Of a stretch of 64,000 nt of DNA, positions 44,038-56,724 are shown one piece after another. This DNA is from Triplophysa rosa. Its lineage: Eukaryota > Chordata > Actinopteri > Cypriniformes > Nemacheilidae. Position 1 is the first letter of the stretch. Each line of letters starts with the position of its first letter. The notes under the pieces are model-generated. The model ran no database searches, had not been told where the DNA came from, and worked only from the letters and a program-made list of their open reading frames with translations. Made by a program: the position numbers and the translations under genes. The stretch spans positions 3,399,809 to 3,463,808 of the forward strand of contig NC_079897.1 of NCBI RefSeq assembly GCF_024868665.1, given 5' to 3'.

Positions 44038-45699
44038 GATAATGACTCAGCCAGTAGCTTATAACTCACTTCATTCCCACAGTTTTTTTAACAACATTAT
44101 CAAGAGTGAGTCAACCTCTTTAAATGTTCTGACAAAAACAAATGCAACAGCAGGTTCAAAGGTCCAAACCCCCATAGAAGGTCACAAGCCCATCTCTTAG
44201 CAGCCAAAAACAGAGAAATCACTCAACAAACAAGTGCGGGAAGCAAAATGGGCTAGGACTGCCACAAGATCATTTTTATATATACATATTTTTTTTATTA
44301 ATTAATTATATATAAAATACCATACATTTAATATTAAATATTAACTACATTAATAATGTCGTCTGAGAATGTCCATCTTTGAATTTCTGATTTTTCTAAT
44401 CATCGAAGCTGATGATGTACCAAGATGAATTGCAAATCCACATTCACAACTGATTGACAGTCCTCATGAATGCACAACTATTTAAAGCCTTGAGTTTTGG
44501 TTTAATCGCCACACCTGAAAACCTGTCAGAAGTCACATTAGATTTAACATCTCGGGTTACTGTGGGAAACACTGCTCTCCAATGAAAACCATGTGGGGAA
44601 ACGAGTCACAAAGCACACCTGTACGTTTACATAGTTTGTTTATGAGCAAATGTTTCAACATCCCATGTATAGCAACATTATGGCACATGGGTTTTGCAAG
44701 AGACACCCAGGCGATGTAAACAGGCAGCACCCAACAACGCCCAACTGAATTTTTCTGCAGTGGCTAGCTGGGCTTTTGTCTGTTACATAACGTGCGTTGC
44801 TGCCAACACGTGGGTGCTTTAAGATAGCAGGATCATTAAAACCGACACACAAGCAGAGGTCAACTCGGTTGTGTTCGCTTTGTGCACTGGACTGACTCTA
44901 GCTCTGAGGAGTGCAACTGCATAAAGGTTCAACTAAAAACGGAGATTAGAAATCATTTTGGGGAATAAGATACATGCGTTTAACCCTAAATTCTGACTAG
45001 AGCAAATGTTATCGAGCTGGATAATATAGAACTGGTTAAAATTACAAGCTTCTTTGTCATTGTTATCCAACAGAAGTGTTAAATTTGAGCTGACTAAAAA
45101 TCTAAAATCTGAATACAAATGCAATGGAGAAAAGCTTTAAGCTAATAGGATTTCTCATTTCAGGAGAGCACAGCTTAACGGATAGCAAAGTCACAGTTGA
45201 AGAGTAATAGAATGGATCATCACATAGCTTCAGAGCTGCATTAATGAGTCCAACTGCTATCCAGCGCCAATAGCTGAGCTTCACAGAGCAAAAATGCTTG
45301 TCAGTCAGAAATGTGGCTGAGAATTTGACTCATGCTTGACGCTTGAAAATTGCCGTGTTGCACTTGTCATTCTGTGAAAGAATGACAAGTAATTTTTCTG
45401 GCCTCACTAAAAACTGAATGTCAAGCCAAGAAACCAAAATCACAAACAGTAAAAGGATATTTAATATTTGAAGGTGAATTGTGAATTACTAACAGAAATA
45501 TAATTATATAATTTTTTATATATTATATAAATAAAAATACTTTTTTACAGTTTGTCCTGGCTGGTAATTTTTAGATGTCCCTGAATCCATGTTCTGTCCA
45601 GTCCTACCTTGCAAACATGCTGTAAAACTAGAGGCAAAGTTGTGCGTACACTAAACTGGGACATGAGCGAATACTGGGTACTGCCAGAAAAAGAGTATA

Positions 45700-45705
45700 T
45701 ATGTA

Positions 45706-45736
<31 letters not shown>

Positions 45737-45737
45737 T
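45700..45737. repeat. (TA)n / (TATATG)n microsatellite
   Basis: A run of TATATATG units passing into uninterrupted TA. Confidence 0.9.
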
Positions 45738-47059
45738 CTTCCAAGCCCAGGACCTGACAAAGAGCTGCAGTGATTCCACCACTGCTGAAGAAAGAGCAGC
45801 TCTTCAAGGGTCCACTATTGTCTTTATGGCTGGGTAGTATTTTGAATATTCCCAATATGTTAGTTATGATTTTGCGAAGCATAAAATATTAAGCAACACT
45901 GAAAATAATGAAATGTAACATTTTTTTATACTAATTTCGTGCCAAGACAGATACTGTATGTTTTCAAAGTGCATCCGGATAAAAACTCAAAGTTCTATAA
46001 TGAAGCGTTTAGAGCGAAAAGTCAATTGCACTATGTCACTATAATTCTTTTGGAAATGGGATGCATTGCATTATTATGCAACATCACTGCTAATTTTCAG
46101 AGATGCAGCACAGAGGAGATAAACATTTCACGTAAAAAATCCAGTCCAAGGGCTCTCAAAACGATCCAAAAACTAGCTCACATGACCTTGCATAGCCCAA
46201 ATATCAACATCTGATGAACGACATTATTCCTCTTTAACCCGCAGGAAAGAAACAGCCGCGAGAACCTTTAAAAATTTCGGGATTATCCATGTACTTTAAA
46301 CGTAGCGGAACCTGGCAACACTGCACACACGTCTAACATCTCATTTCAAACTTAGTCTCTGGATGGATGGATGATGTCAATATAGTCAGTATTTTAACAT
46401 TTGGAATGAAAATAAAGTTTTCGAATAATTTGAATTGCATGGAAAGAACATGTTCTTGTGGTAAGTTTTGTGTTTTTAAATATTTGATGCAAACATTAGA
46501 TAATTAAGACATACGCAGCACTGCTCTGCGCATGTGCACCAGGTATTTTTAAATCTGATTGAGAAAATACTCTGATTCAAGCATTTACATGCATAATTTT
46601 TCCTTCATTCATAAATGATTGAACATTACAATTTCCCCAAATTTCCATAAATGCAGTTCTCCAAGATGCATTAAATTACAGAATCTTCTCTTTCCCAAAC
46701 AACTCTTAAATTGAAGAACTCTGTGACTGAAAAGAAGTACAAATAATAAAATATAACTAAACATGTCACTTAATTTACCTTTTTCATTTTTGAACTCATA
46801 TCACAAAAGTCTAAGATAACAATAAAATACTTCAACTTTATTCTCGTCTGTTTCTGTTTATGAAACTAACATTGTTTTATTTCATTTTTTCTGAAATGTA
46901 AAATAAATTGTCTTTATCTTGGGTCTGTAGTATTAAAAGAAGTGGGTTGATTTTTGCTGCAACTTCAATAAAAAAGTTACAAATCTTATGAGTGAATTCT
47001 ACTCTAAAGATGTATATGTATTTGCAGTTTTTTGTGTTAGTAAAGAACTCAATCAGATA

Positions 47060-48284
47060 TACACTCACCTAAAGGATTATTAGGAACACCTGTTCAATTT
47101 CTCATTAATGCAATTATCTAATCAACCAATCACATGGCAGTTGCTTCAATGCATTTAGGGGTGTGGTCCTGGTCAAGACAATCTCCTGAACTCCAAACTG
47201 AATGTCAGAATGGGAAAGAAAGGTGATTTAAGCAATTTTGAGCGTGGCATGGTTGTTGGTGCCAGACGGGCCGGTCTGAGTATTTCACAATCTGCTCAGT
47301 TACTGGGATTTTCACGCACAACCATTTCTAGGGTTTACAAAGAATGGTGTGAAAAGGGAAAAACATCCAGTATGCGGCAGTCCTGTGGGCGAAAATGCCT
47401 TGTTGATGCTAGAGGTCAGAGGAGAATGGGCCGACTGATTCAAGCTGATAGAAGAGCAACTTTGACTGAAATAACCACTCGTTACAACCGAGGTATGCAG
47501 CAAAGCATTTGTGAAGCCACAACACGCACAACCTTGAGGCAGATGGGCTACAACAGCAGAAGACCCCACCGGGTACCACTCATCTCCACTACAAATAGGA
47601 AAAAGAGGCTACAATTTGCACGAGCTCACCAAAATTGGACAGTTGAAGACTGGAAAAATGTTGCCTGGTCTGATGAGTCTCGATTTCTGTTGAGACATTC
47701 AAATGGTAGAGTCAGAATTTGGCGTAAACAGAATGAGAACATGGATCCATCATGCCTTGTTACCACTGTGCAGGCTGGTGGTGGTGGTGTAATGGTGTGG
47801 GGGATGTTTTCTTGGCACACTTTAGGCCCCTTAGTGCCAATTGGGCATCGTTTAAATGCCACGGCCTACCTGAGCATTGTTTCTGACCATGTCCATCCCT
47901 TTATGACCACCATGTACCCATCCTCTAATGGCTACTTCCAGCAGGATAATGCACCATGTCACAAAGCTCGAATCATTTCAAATTGGTTTCTTGAACATGA
48001 CAATGAGTTCACTGTACTAGAATGGCCCCCACAGTCACCAGATCTCAACCCGATAGAACATCTTTGGGATGTGGTGGAACGGGAGCTTCGTGCCCTGGAT
48101 GTGCATCCCACAAATCTCCATCAACTGCAAGATGCTATCCTATCAATATGGGCCAACATTTCTAAAGAATGCTTTCAGCACCTTGTTGAATCAATGCCAC
48201 GTAGAATTAAGGCAGTTCTGAAGGCGAAAGGGGGTCAAACACCGTATTAGTATGGTGTTCCTAATAATCCTTTAGGTGAGTGTA
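47060..48284 (+). mobile_element. Complete Tc1/mariner transposon with intact transposase (DD36E spacing)
   Basis: 1225 bases. The terminal inverted repeats are TACACTCACCTAAAGGATTA (left) and its inverse at the right, about 30 bases with near-perfect match. TA dinucleotides flank both sides (47058-47059, 48285-48286). The transposase frame fills most of the element without a stop or frameshift. Short TIRs and a 1.2-kb length are typical of the group. It is inserted in otud7b intron 1. Confidence 0.95.
47210..48250 (+). CDS. Tc1/mariner transposase, 346 aa, uninterrupted
   Basis: It cuts and pastes its own element at TA sites in the nucleus. The N-terminal paired-type helix-turn-helix region (about 1-120) starts MGKKGDLSNFERGMVVGARR and contains LGFSRTTISRVYKEW. 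The catalytic domain has WSDESRF (first Asp), GGGGVMVWGMFSW (the Gly-rich block), YFQQDNAPCHKA (second Asp) and SPDLNPIEHLWD (Glu). I count 36 residues between the second Asp and the Glu, not the 34 of Sleeping Beauty/Tc1. That spacing defines the DD36E (Incomer) group. All catalytic residues and full length are kept, so the protein could be functional, though activity is not shown by sequence alone. Confidence 0.93.
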   Translation: MGKKGDLSNFERGMVVGARRAGLSISQSAQLLGFSRTTISRVYKEWCEKGKTSSMRQSCGRKCLVDARGQRRMGRLIQADRRATLTEITTRYNRGMQQSICEATTRTTLRQMGYNSRRPHRVPLISTTNRKKRLQFARAHQNWTVEDWKNVAWSDESRFLLRHSNGRVRIWRKQNENMDPSCLVTTVQAGGGGVMVWGMFSWHTLGPLVPIGHRLNATAYLSIVSDHVHPFMTTMYPSSNGYFQQDNAPCHKARIISNWFLEHDNEFTVLEWPPQSPDLNPIEHLWDVVERELRALDVHPTNLHQLQDAILSIWANISKECFQHLVESMPRRIKAVLKAKGGQTPY

Positions 48285-48579
48285 TATCACATATATTGGT
48301 TGATTTATTCATTTTTTTATATTTTGGATTATTAAAAACAAGTAGAAGTCGTGTTGAATGTCATTTTACCTAGGTGAAATTACCACAGTTTTAGAGTGAA
48401 CGACTTCAACATGAGTTTAGCATCAGTATACATACCCCGTGTAGACGGAGCAGCGAGAGATGAACTACAGTGCACCTTTTTGTCTGTACAGTACATGATG
48501 CGTGTGCACGCGCGTGCAGTCAGCGGATATGAGAGATGCGCGTCAGTCAGCAGAGACACACATGCGAGTATAAACGAGC

Positions 48580-48930
48580 CGTGAAAGACAGACTGTGCGC
48601 GCGCACGTTTACATGTTTACTTGCGGCTTTGAGTGTACTGATGGCTGTGACGTTCTTGCCCGCATCACGGGAAACAGAAGATCGGCTTGGAATCGGCAAG
48701 ACGTGAGACTGACGTGGTCACCGGTCCGGCCGATCATACGAAAAACCGTCCGATTCCGGTCTCTGGCCAGTCAATCGGTGCGCACCTCTACTTTCAATCC
48801 AATCGAAATTTCAATCGTATCGACCCCAATCGGACTGATTAAGGCGTTTACATGAAGGGTTTTCAGTCAGAGCCATCAATCCGATTACAAGTGGATTATT
48901 TGGTTGCATGTAAACGTGGTCAATGTACTG
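48580..48930. repeat. Patchwork of transposon-end-like sequence
   Basis: CGCACGTTTACATGTTTAC and GCATGTAAACGTGGTC mirror each other roughly. TCAATCGGTGCGCACCTCTA resembles the terminal block of the hAT-like element at 50364. Boundaries and family are unclear. Confidence 0.35.
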
Positions 48931-49911
48931 TACAGTTTGAGGTCAGGGACCGCACCACAAATATCTGCTTTTCAGCATCCTGCCCAGCCTTCATCAAAAA
49001 GTCATTAGTGCAGATGCCCAAGCAATTGTTAGATCCAGTGATGTTTTGTTCATTTGCAGTTAAGCAAAACTGCTAAATAGTCCAAATGCATAAATCTATG
49101 ACCACCAATCAATGCATTCCCAAAATAAGCTTAATGAACTACCATCTACGAAAAAAAAGTCTGTAATTCTTCCACTAGGTAAACAATAGAACAAGTCATG
49201 ACTGTTTAATTAAGATGCCCAAAACATTTTTCCCTCCCATGAAGCTACTGGCAATTGTGTCAAAAAGCTGTTGACCAAATTATTTTAAAGGCTAGTTAGA
49301 GAAGGGTCAACAATCTGATTAAAGAGATGTCTCGCAAATTTAAATGTATTGCAAATTAAATATTAAAATGCACTGTGAGACCAGATCAAGTCAAGTTCTT
49401 TTCAGCAATGTGGCAACTCTAAAAAAGCCTCTTCTTGACCTCTAAAAATAGCCACGTTTATTCAAAGTCAAACATTACACACAGTCTCAAAAACAGACAG
49501 CTGTATAAGGGGAAATGCGAAAAAAGAAATCTGGCAAACCCCTACTCTATGAATACTACAAAACAATGGTTTCCATGATAAGACGGAGAAGACTTTGACA
49601 ATGGGACTTGCCTGCAGCCACCACTGCTACTATATTTTAACCAATACTGAATCTTCCACATGACCTTAGTCCTTGATTCGACACACTTCTCAACACAAGT
49701 ATCGCCATAACTTTATGCCAAAATGCATAAATGTAATTTTGGAGTATTTTTGTTACAAGCGTTGATCGGCGGGTAATGCAACAGTTTATTTCTCATAGTT
49801 TAATTCATTAAGGAATGTAAATCACATGAAAGGCTGTTAAAGGGGTCATATGGCACGAACATGTGTTTTTCTGTGTCTTTGGTGTGTTATAAGTTGCCCA
49901 TGCATGTATAA

Positions 49912-51596
49912 AGGTACGTACAGACCGGGACGTTAATCGCACGTGCTTATCGCCAGCGTTTTTCGAGACATTTTTTCGGCGTTCATACCCAAACAATTTT
50001 CACTGGCGATGATCCGAGGGAACGTGCAAATTCACTTCTTGACATAGATGGCGCTTGATGAAAAACAGAAAAACCCTGATACACAAGGTGGCACTGCACA
50101 ACTTTATGCATTCTGACACTCGCTTGTCACACAGAAGAAGACTTCATCTTGGTTCCCATTCGTCAATGTGTGCTCGGCAAGACCGTTTTGTGCTTGAGCG
50201 CCACCAAGTCGTGTTTTACTGTAACTTCAGCAGCTCCAGGCACACGGCGCGTCAAACCAAAAAAACGAGCCCGAGGCGTTTAAAAAAAAAATGACGCTTT
50301 TACGCCTGACGTTTTCCGCGTTGGTGTGCACACTCACATTGGAGCCCTTTGTTTAATCACAACTAGGGACGCACCGATCCGATACTCTGGATCGGAATTG
50401 GGGCCGATACGGGTCTTTTTTGCTGGATCGGGTATCGGACTGACGGGTTCCATTCAAATCCGATCCGTTGCGTTACCCGTGGATGTTACTCTTAAGCTTA
50501 AGCTTCAAAAAGGACTAACTATCAGGAAACCACCATAAAAGTTTTCATGCACTGTATTCCACGTCATGTATTTCGATGGCTTTATGCGAGGAATAAACCA
50601 ATATAGCATACGTTATGCGTTCCAATGTTTTCATTATTCTTCATAATCACTAGATAATAGTCTATCTTTTGTTTAAAATGCATTTTGCCAGAGACAGTAC
50701 TCGCTGAGTGTAACGTTATTAGATTAAAACACTGGAATGGATGGATGCAATGTACTATGATTTAAACACATAACATACCTCTTCTCTTTGTGTTATAACG
50801 GTTTTGAACTTGGGGAGCAAAGATGCCCGCGACATCAGAAGGATCATCATCAGGACGCATCATCATGCGTCCGGGATGCTCGTGAGTGAAGTGGGTACGT
50901 CATTCTGCATCCAATGCGCATGAGTGTAAATAACGTAGAAGCGAATATATTAAGCGCATCATTCTGTGTCCAGGATGCACATGAGCGAGTCTGTTCCACT
51001 CTGCATTGGAGACTTTTATACGGTGATAGTTTTGTGCAATAAACAGAGATTTATTTGTTAAACATTTTTTAAGTATCTGTACTTTATGAGACCAAAAAAA
51101 ACCATTTTTTTAATATGTTTTTTACCTTTAATACAGTACTTAATTACATTTAAAAAACCATACTTTCCTACTTTTAAAGGTAAAAATAATTGAGTAAAAG
51201 AAAGTGGTAGATTTTAATGTACTCAAGGATTAAAAGTTTAAAAACAACATTTATTTATGAAATGTAGTGGAGTAAAAAGTATGATGTGCTTTATAATGTA
51301 GGGAAGTATTTTTTGTCCAAAGTAAAAATAGTAAATACTCTGATAAAGTACAGATATTTTAAAATGTACTTGAAAGTAAAAATGCTTAAGAATTATCCAC
51401 CTCTGGCAATAAAAGATAAAAATATGCAACTCTACGTTGATCAAGATAAACAGTGCTAGTATCGGCCAATACTCAGAATTCAGGTATCGGAATCGGATCG
51501 GCAAATGAAAAAGTGGTATCGGTGCATCCCTAGTCACGACGGGTTAAACGTTGACGATAAACACACGCGATTATCGTCCCGGTGTGGACGGGCCCT
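49912..51596. mobile_element. PIF/Harbinger-like MITE nested in the Kolobok-like copy
   Basis: The left end AGGTACGTACAGACCGGGAC and right end GTCCCGGTGTGGACGGGCCCT are inverted. TAA/TTA at the borders fits a 3-bp TWA target duplication. Interior blocks match the copy at 34406-34886 in the opposite orientation. It is itself split by the hAT-like element at 50364-51532. Confidence 0.7.
50364..51532. mobile_element. hAT-like element nested in the Harbinger-like MITE
   Basis: TAGGGACGCACCGATCCGAT at the left and ATCGGTGCATCCCTA at the right are inverted. Flanks ATCACAAC (50356-50363) and GTCACGAC (51533-51540) agree at 6 of 8 positions, a decayed 8-bp duplication. No transposase is seen. Confidence 0.75.
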
Positions 51597-52803
51597 TAGA
51601 CACGTAAAATTGAAAAAATTAAAGTGTCGGAACAAAAGATGCATTCCATCTAAAAGCGAATTCTCACCCAGACCTGCCTGAAATGCCTTGTGTAACCACA
51701 CCCACACAAATCCACATCAGTTTGTGGTATGAGTTGACTAAGACCTCCCAAATGTACACGCAAGTAAGGTGGGCGTACCTGTCAGTACAATTGCTTTGGA
51801 ATCTGATGTTCCAAATATGGTAAGAGGCGTTACATTTCCGTCACACGCTTGCAGTATTCGACCAATCACTACGCACTGGTTAACTGGCCAATCATAGCAC
51901 ACCTCGCTTTTCAGAGCGATGAGCTTTGTTAAAAATCCACTTGTTTCAGAGAGGCGGGGCAAAGAGGAGATACAAACATGCCCGGTATGTGGAAAATACA
52001 GCGTTTTTTAACCTTAAATCGTGTATACACATTGCATTACATCTAAAACAAACGATAATATTCGTTTTAGCCATGTCATGTGACCCCTTTAATACTCTAT
52101 TCCAGTTAGGCCTGTTTCCACCTTTATAGTTGGGCAAAAATTTTAATCAGACATTTTTCCTGCTGCACGGAACCAGCCAAGTTGAAAATCTCTGGTAACA
52201 CAATGGATGACAAACAGAAAAGCAGACAGTCCTGTCTCTGACTTCTATGCATTCACTTATACAATATTCTTACAGCTACCTATAATGATGCAGTGCCATC
52301 AGTCCAGTCCATTTTGAGCCAGAAGCACAATGGCAATACTCTTCATGGACTGCTTCATGGACTGCTGTGCTAAAAAACAAAAATAATGAATTAACAACAG
52401 TTGTGTTTTCATTGACCCTGGCAAACAATCTGTCATAGTTTTTACAGCGCAGTGGATCTATGCCAACCTAAACTAAACATGCTATGGACGAAGAGGAAAA
52501 CAGCAGTATTTACATGACTTGGGTTTTCCCTTTATTCACAAACTAGTTGTCTGAACAGGCATAGTCTGAAGTGTACAATCATGTCAGACAGCTTCTGTCA
52601 TCTGGAAAATGTGCAATGCTCACTGTTCCATGGGAAACTAGTTGAGTCTTAGACAAAGGCTGGTACTGTAACTTAAAGATGAATTCAAGTGACATTGTTA
52701 AAGGTGCCGTTCTTTGGTTTTCGAAGCTTTGATTATGTTTTTTGGGTGTTTAAGTATCAACACTAGTCTGACTCTGCGTGCAAATCTTAAATATGCTAAT
52801 TAG

Positions 52804-54520
52804 TAGGGATGTGCGAGACTAATCGACTAGTCGTTTAAACGGTAAGCTTCTACTAGTCGACATTGAAAACAACAGTCAATTACACAAAAAAATTACACAA
52901 AATGTTATAATTTAAATGACTTTCATTTTAATGTTTCGTTTAAAAACCTTTTAAATTACATACCAAAACAATATGTTTAAAAAAATAATTCCGCGAGTCT
53001 TTAAAAGTGTATCAGGAACGAAATGTTTTAATTTTAGGTCAGATGATCTAGCATGCGTTTCCTTTTTGCCAATTGCAGCACGCTCAGAAATGACCACTTG
53101 AATGACGAGTTGTGGGGGTGTTTTGAAGGAGGAAAACGGTAGGTTTTGAAGAAGGAAAACGGGTAGGTTTTACGCAAATTATGTCATATCAAAGTGGCAT
53201 AATAATAATTTGCCTGGAGACATGCGTTACCATACTGTATTGGGTTCTTATTGCCGCGATGCGGAAAATGCGGACTTTCAGAAGCACGGAATGCAGGCAT
53301 AAAACGAAAAAGTAGATAATGATCTAAAGCTACATACAGTCATGTTAGCAATTACTAAATAATAAATTTCGATATTTTAATATTTAAAATGCTTGAAAGA
53401 CGGATTGAAGTTATTTGATGGCAGAATGAGCTGTAAATGCGGTGAATGCATCTTGAGCACACTCAGTATAACTGAGATGAGAATGTCTCAGCTTCTAGAT
53501 TCACAGAACTTTGAAATTTCTTTGATTATAATGTTTATCACAAAAAAAGCGCTTGAATAAACGTGATCGCTTAGCACTGTTATCTGTGTACCCTTGCAGA
53601 GTTTGCGTAGATTCCTCAGATGGAGTTATTGTTCACAAACATTGAGCCGACTTTCATCCGAGCATTATGCTTGCATTTCCTCAACAAGAACATGTAAAAT
53701 AATACTAACATCATAATCACATGCGGACTTGAGTGTTTAGCCTATGTTCTATAAATTAGCTAATATGGGCAGTATGCTTTATTAGCAGATTTTTCATTCG
53801 CTCTGCACAAAATCAAATGCGTTCTGTAGCTTGTTCTGTACATTTTGTCCATTGCTTTCCATTTTCTTTTTTATTTACACACATTGCTTTGCTTTATAAA
53901 TGATAAAAACATGATATAATGTAGTCTATCTTGTTGGTTGATCGGCTTACCCTACCCTAGGCCTACCCTAATTATAACTTGTAGGCTACTTAAATTGCGA
54001 CAATTTTTTTCATTCAACATTTAAATAAACAAACAATGAAATAAATATTCTACGTTTTATGATTTCAGTGTAATATACACAATTTTACTAAAATTTTATT
54101 TAATTTGATTACTAAAATTTTATTGAACTTTTAGAGTCCGAAAAAACAGACTTAAAATGGATTTTGTATAGGCTACATATTTTAAGGCCAGGCACAGACC
54201 AGCCAAAGCAAACAAATGCTCATCGCTTCACTTCTTGTAGCCGCTAAAATGATCCAGTCAGGGTTGGCGCATAAGCAAATGCAGAATTATTAATGATCAT
54301 AATGTAAGGAAGGTGGAACACATATGCCTGTTTTAGCTACATTAAATATTGGATATGAACAGTTTGATTAATAGCCTACATTCTTTAGTCTTTAAAATGT
54401 CTTACATGGGCCACACGCAAAGTTTTTGGACCGCTTTCTGGGCCATTCTTAGTTTTAGACTAGTCGACTACACGGTTACAAAACTTTCATTTAAACGATT
54501 AGTCGTAGCGCACATCCCTA
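52804..54520. mobile_element. hAT-like element, 1717 bp, TSD CTAATTAG
   Basis: TAGGGATGTGCGAGACTAAT at the left and GTAGCGCACATCCCTA at the right are inverted. Subterminal GACTAGTCG / AGTCGACTA blocks also mirror. The 8-bp duplication CTAATTAG is perfect (52796-52803, 54521-54528). No coding remnant is recognised. Confidence 0.88.
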
Positions 54521-54534
54521 CTAATTAGTACATC

Positions 54535-54620
54535 AAGAATCAATTCTGAATCGAATCGTGACCCTAAGAATCGATTCTGAATCGAATTGTGAGGGACCAA
54601 ACGATTCCCAACCCTAAAAA
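54535..54620. repeat. Truncated transposon end (GATTCCCAACCCTA)
   Basis: Repeated AATCGATTCTGAATCGAAT blocks end in AACGATTCCCAACCCTAAAA, the style of a hAT terminus. No matching left end was found nearby. Confidence 0.45.
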
Positions 54621-56163
54621 ACAAGCCAACCATGACCGCAAATCAACACAAAACCCTTTAGTAAAGCTTAACTGCTTTCCAATGAGATAACCAGGAAACC
54701 TAGCATAAATAACAATATAATTATTCCATATAGTTATAACAAATATATGAATATTCAAGAGGGGCGCTCAGACATAACAACAAACTACAAGTGGCTAAAA
54801 ACAAATCATCCACAGCCTTAGGCAGCCACACTCTTGTGAATGTCCACGTGCTGCACATTCGACAGCCAGGCATCTTTGCGTCAATCCTGTGACATCATCC
54901 CAGGCGAAAGACTCCTCTTCAGCTTCTCTCAGATAGGATTACGGCGGCTCGGCATCAAGACTGTTGTTCAGGTCATGAGGAATGAGCCATGTGATCAGCA
55001 CACTTTCACACCAGGCACCGGGCCCAGTGACAGTCACTGCCTTGACAGCTTGGGTGAACTCACTATTCTCTGGCCAATATTTAAGTCTATGGGTTATTAT
55101 GCACGGTATAATCAGTATGACTATAAAGAATAGCAGTTACATATAGATTGCTATGTGAAGTTGATGCAGAGGTCTGGGGCAGCGAGGTACGGCACTCGGG
55201 GGACTCTCCAGAGTAATGAATCAAACTGGGTGGACACCAGCTCTTGTCACATGGCCCTTTAGGGAAATAAGGAGAACAGTCAGTTCCTAGCAGCTCTGTA
55301 GTGCTTTAGGAAAAGTGGATCAAACCAGTTCTGTGTTTTAAAACTGGAGCTTAACATTATGTTAGTGACAAGGTTATCTGACCAGTGTTGATGCATGCAG
55401 TCACTTAAAACATATTCATCTGCACTAATTAGACTTAATCCATCAGCATCACCAAGTACTTTGCTTTAAGACACATGGCCTTGAACCAGCTACCAGGATT
55501 CCAGTGCTGTGCTTCAGCCAGTAGACTTGCTCAAAGACAACTAAATGTAATTAAAACACCTAGATTAAAACAGCTGAAACTCTCAAGCTGGGGTCTCTCA
55601 TATTAATTTAATATCTTGCCCGTGTTTGTTGAGGCAGATGACTGCTGTGGGAGCCTTTGGGCTCTGTGGATAACACTGTAAGTGATATGGAGTTTCTGCC
55701 CCACCTACTCTCCTTTGCCAGCTGTTTTCAGGCCAACTGGCAAGGGTGTCCGGCACTTACATTTTTAAAACTAACTGCTAGCACCGGCAGGTTCCTGTCT
55801 GACACTTAGCTTCCATGTAGCTAAATCAACTTATAGTCAAAACATAAAAATAAAACATTTAAAGATGCCCATGGTGTGATGGATAGAATATGAGCAGTTA
55901 ACAGTAGGTTAAGGTAAACAACAATACTGTGAAGGAAATATTACTTTTAACTAGAAACAGTCTTTTAACAAACAGAAACGATGGCCCATAATAAACAGTT
56001 AGCGTGAAGAAATAAGATTTTGGTTTAACTTATTGATAAACTACGCTGTCTAACATAAACATTCAAATATTATATAACTTACAAACATGTTTAATCAGCT
56101 GCAAACATTCTATTCACTAAAATGTTAAAGCCATTATTTCAAATCACCCCAAAATCTATTTAA

Positions 56164-56724
56164 AGGGGTCGTATGACACGGCTAAAATGAATATTATTGT
56201 TTGTTTTAGATGTAATGCAATGTGCATAACAATTTAAGGTTAAAAAACGCTGTATTTTCCACATACCGTGCATGTTTGTATCTCCTCTTTGCCCCGCCTC
56301 TCTGAAATGCGTGGATTTTAAACAAAGCTCATCGCTCTGAAAAGCGAGGTGTGCTATGATTGGCCAGTTAACTAGTGTGTAGTGATTGGTCGAACACTGC
56401 ATGCGTGTGACATAAATGTAACACCTCTTACCATATTTGGAGCATCAGGTTCCAAAGCATTTGTGCTGACAGGTACACCCACCTTACTTGCGTAAACATT
56501 TTGGTGGTCTTAGTCAAATCATACCATGAACTGACGTAGATTTGTGGGGGTGTGGTTACACGAGGCATTTCAGGCAGGTTTGGGTTAGCATTCGCTTTTA
56601 GATAGAATGCATCTTTTGTTCCGACACTTTCATTTTTGCAATTTTACGTGTCTAATACATACATGGGCCCGGCAACTTATAACACACCAAAGCCACAGAA
56701 AAACATGTGTTCGTGCATTTTAAT
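56164..56724. repeat. Kolobok-like MITE, right end lost
   Basis: TTAA at 56160-56163, then AGGGGTCGTATGACACGG. It follows the same order as 12306-12866, including GACAGGTACACCCACC. It breaks off after GTGTTCGTGCATTTTAAT instead of the expected CATATGACCCCT. Confidence 0.75.

Larger units (their letters stand above)
49841..52088. mobile_element. Kolobok-like MITE interrupted by nested insertions
   Basis: TTAA at 49837-49840 and 52089-52092. Ends are AGGGGTCATATGGCACG and CATGTCATGTGACCCCT. After about 70 bases it is split by a Harbinger-like MITE (49912-51596), then resumes with GACACGTAAAATTG, exactly continuing the uninterrupted copies. The right part has the family junction GGCGTACCTGTCAGTAC. 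Confidence 0.8.
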
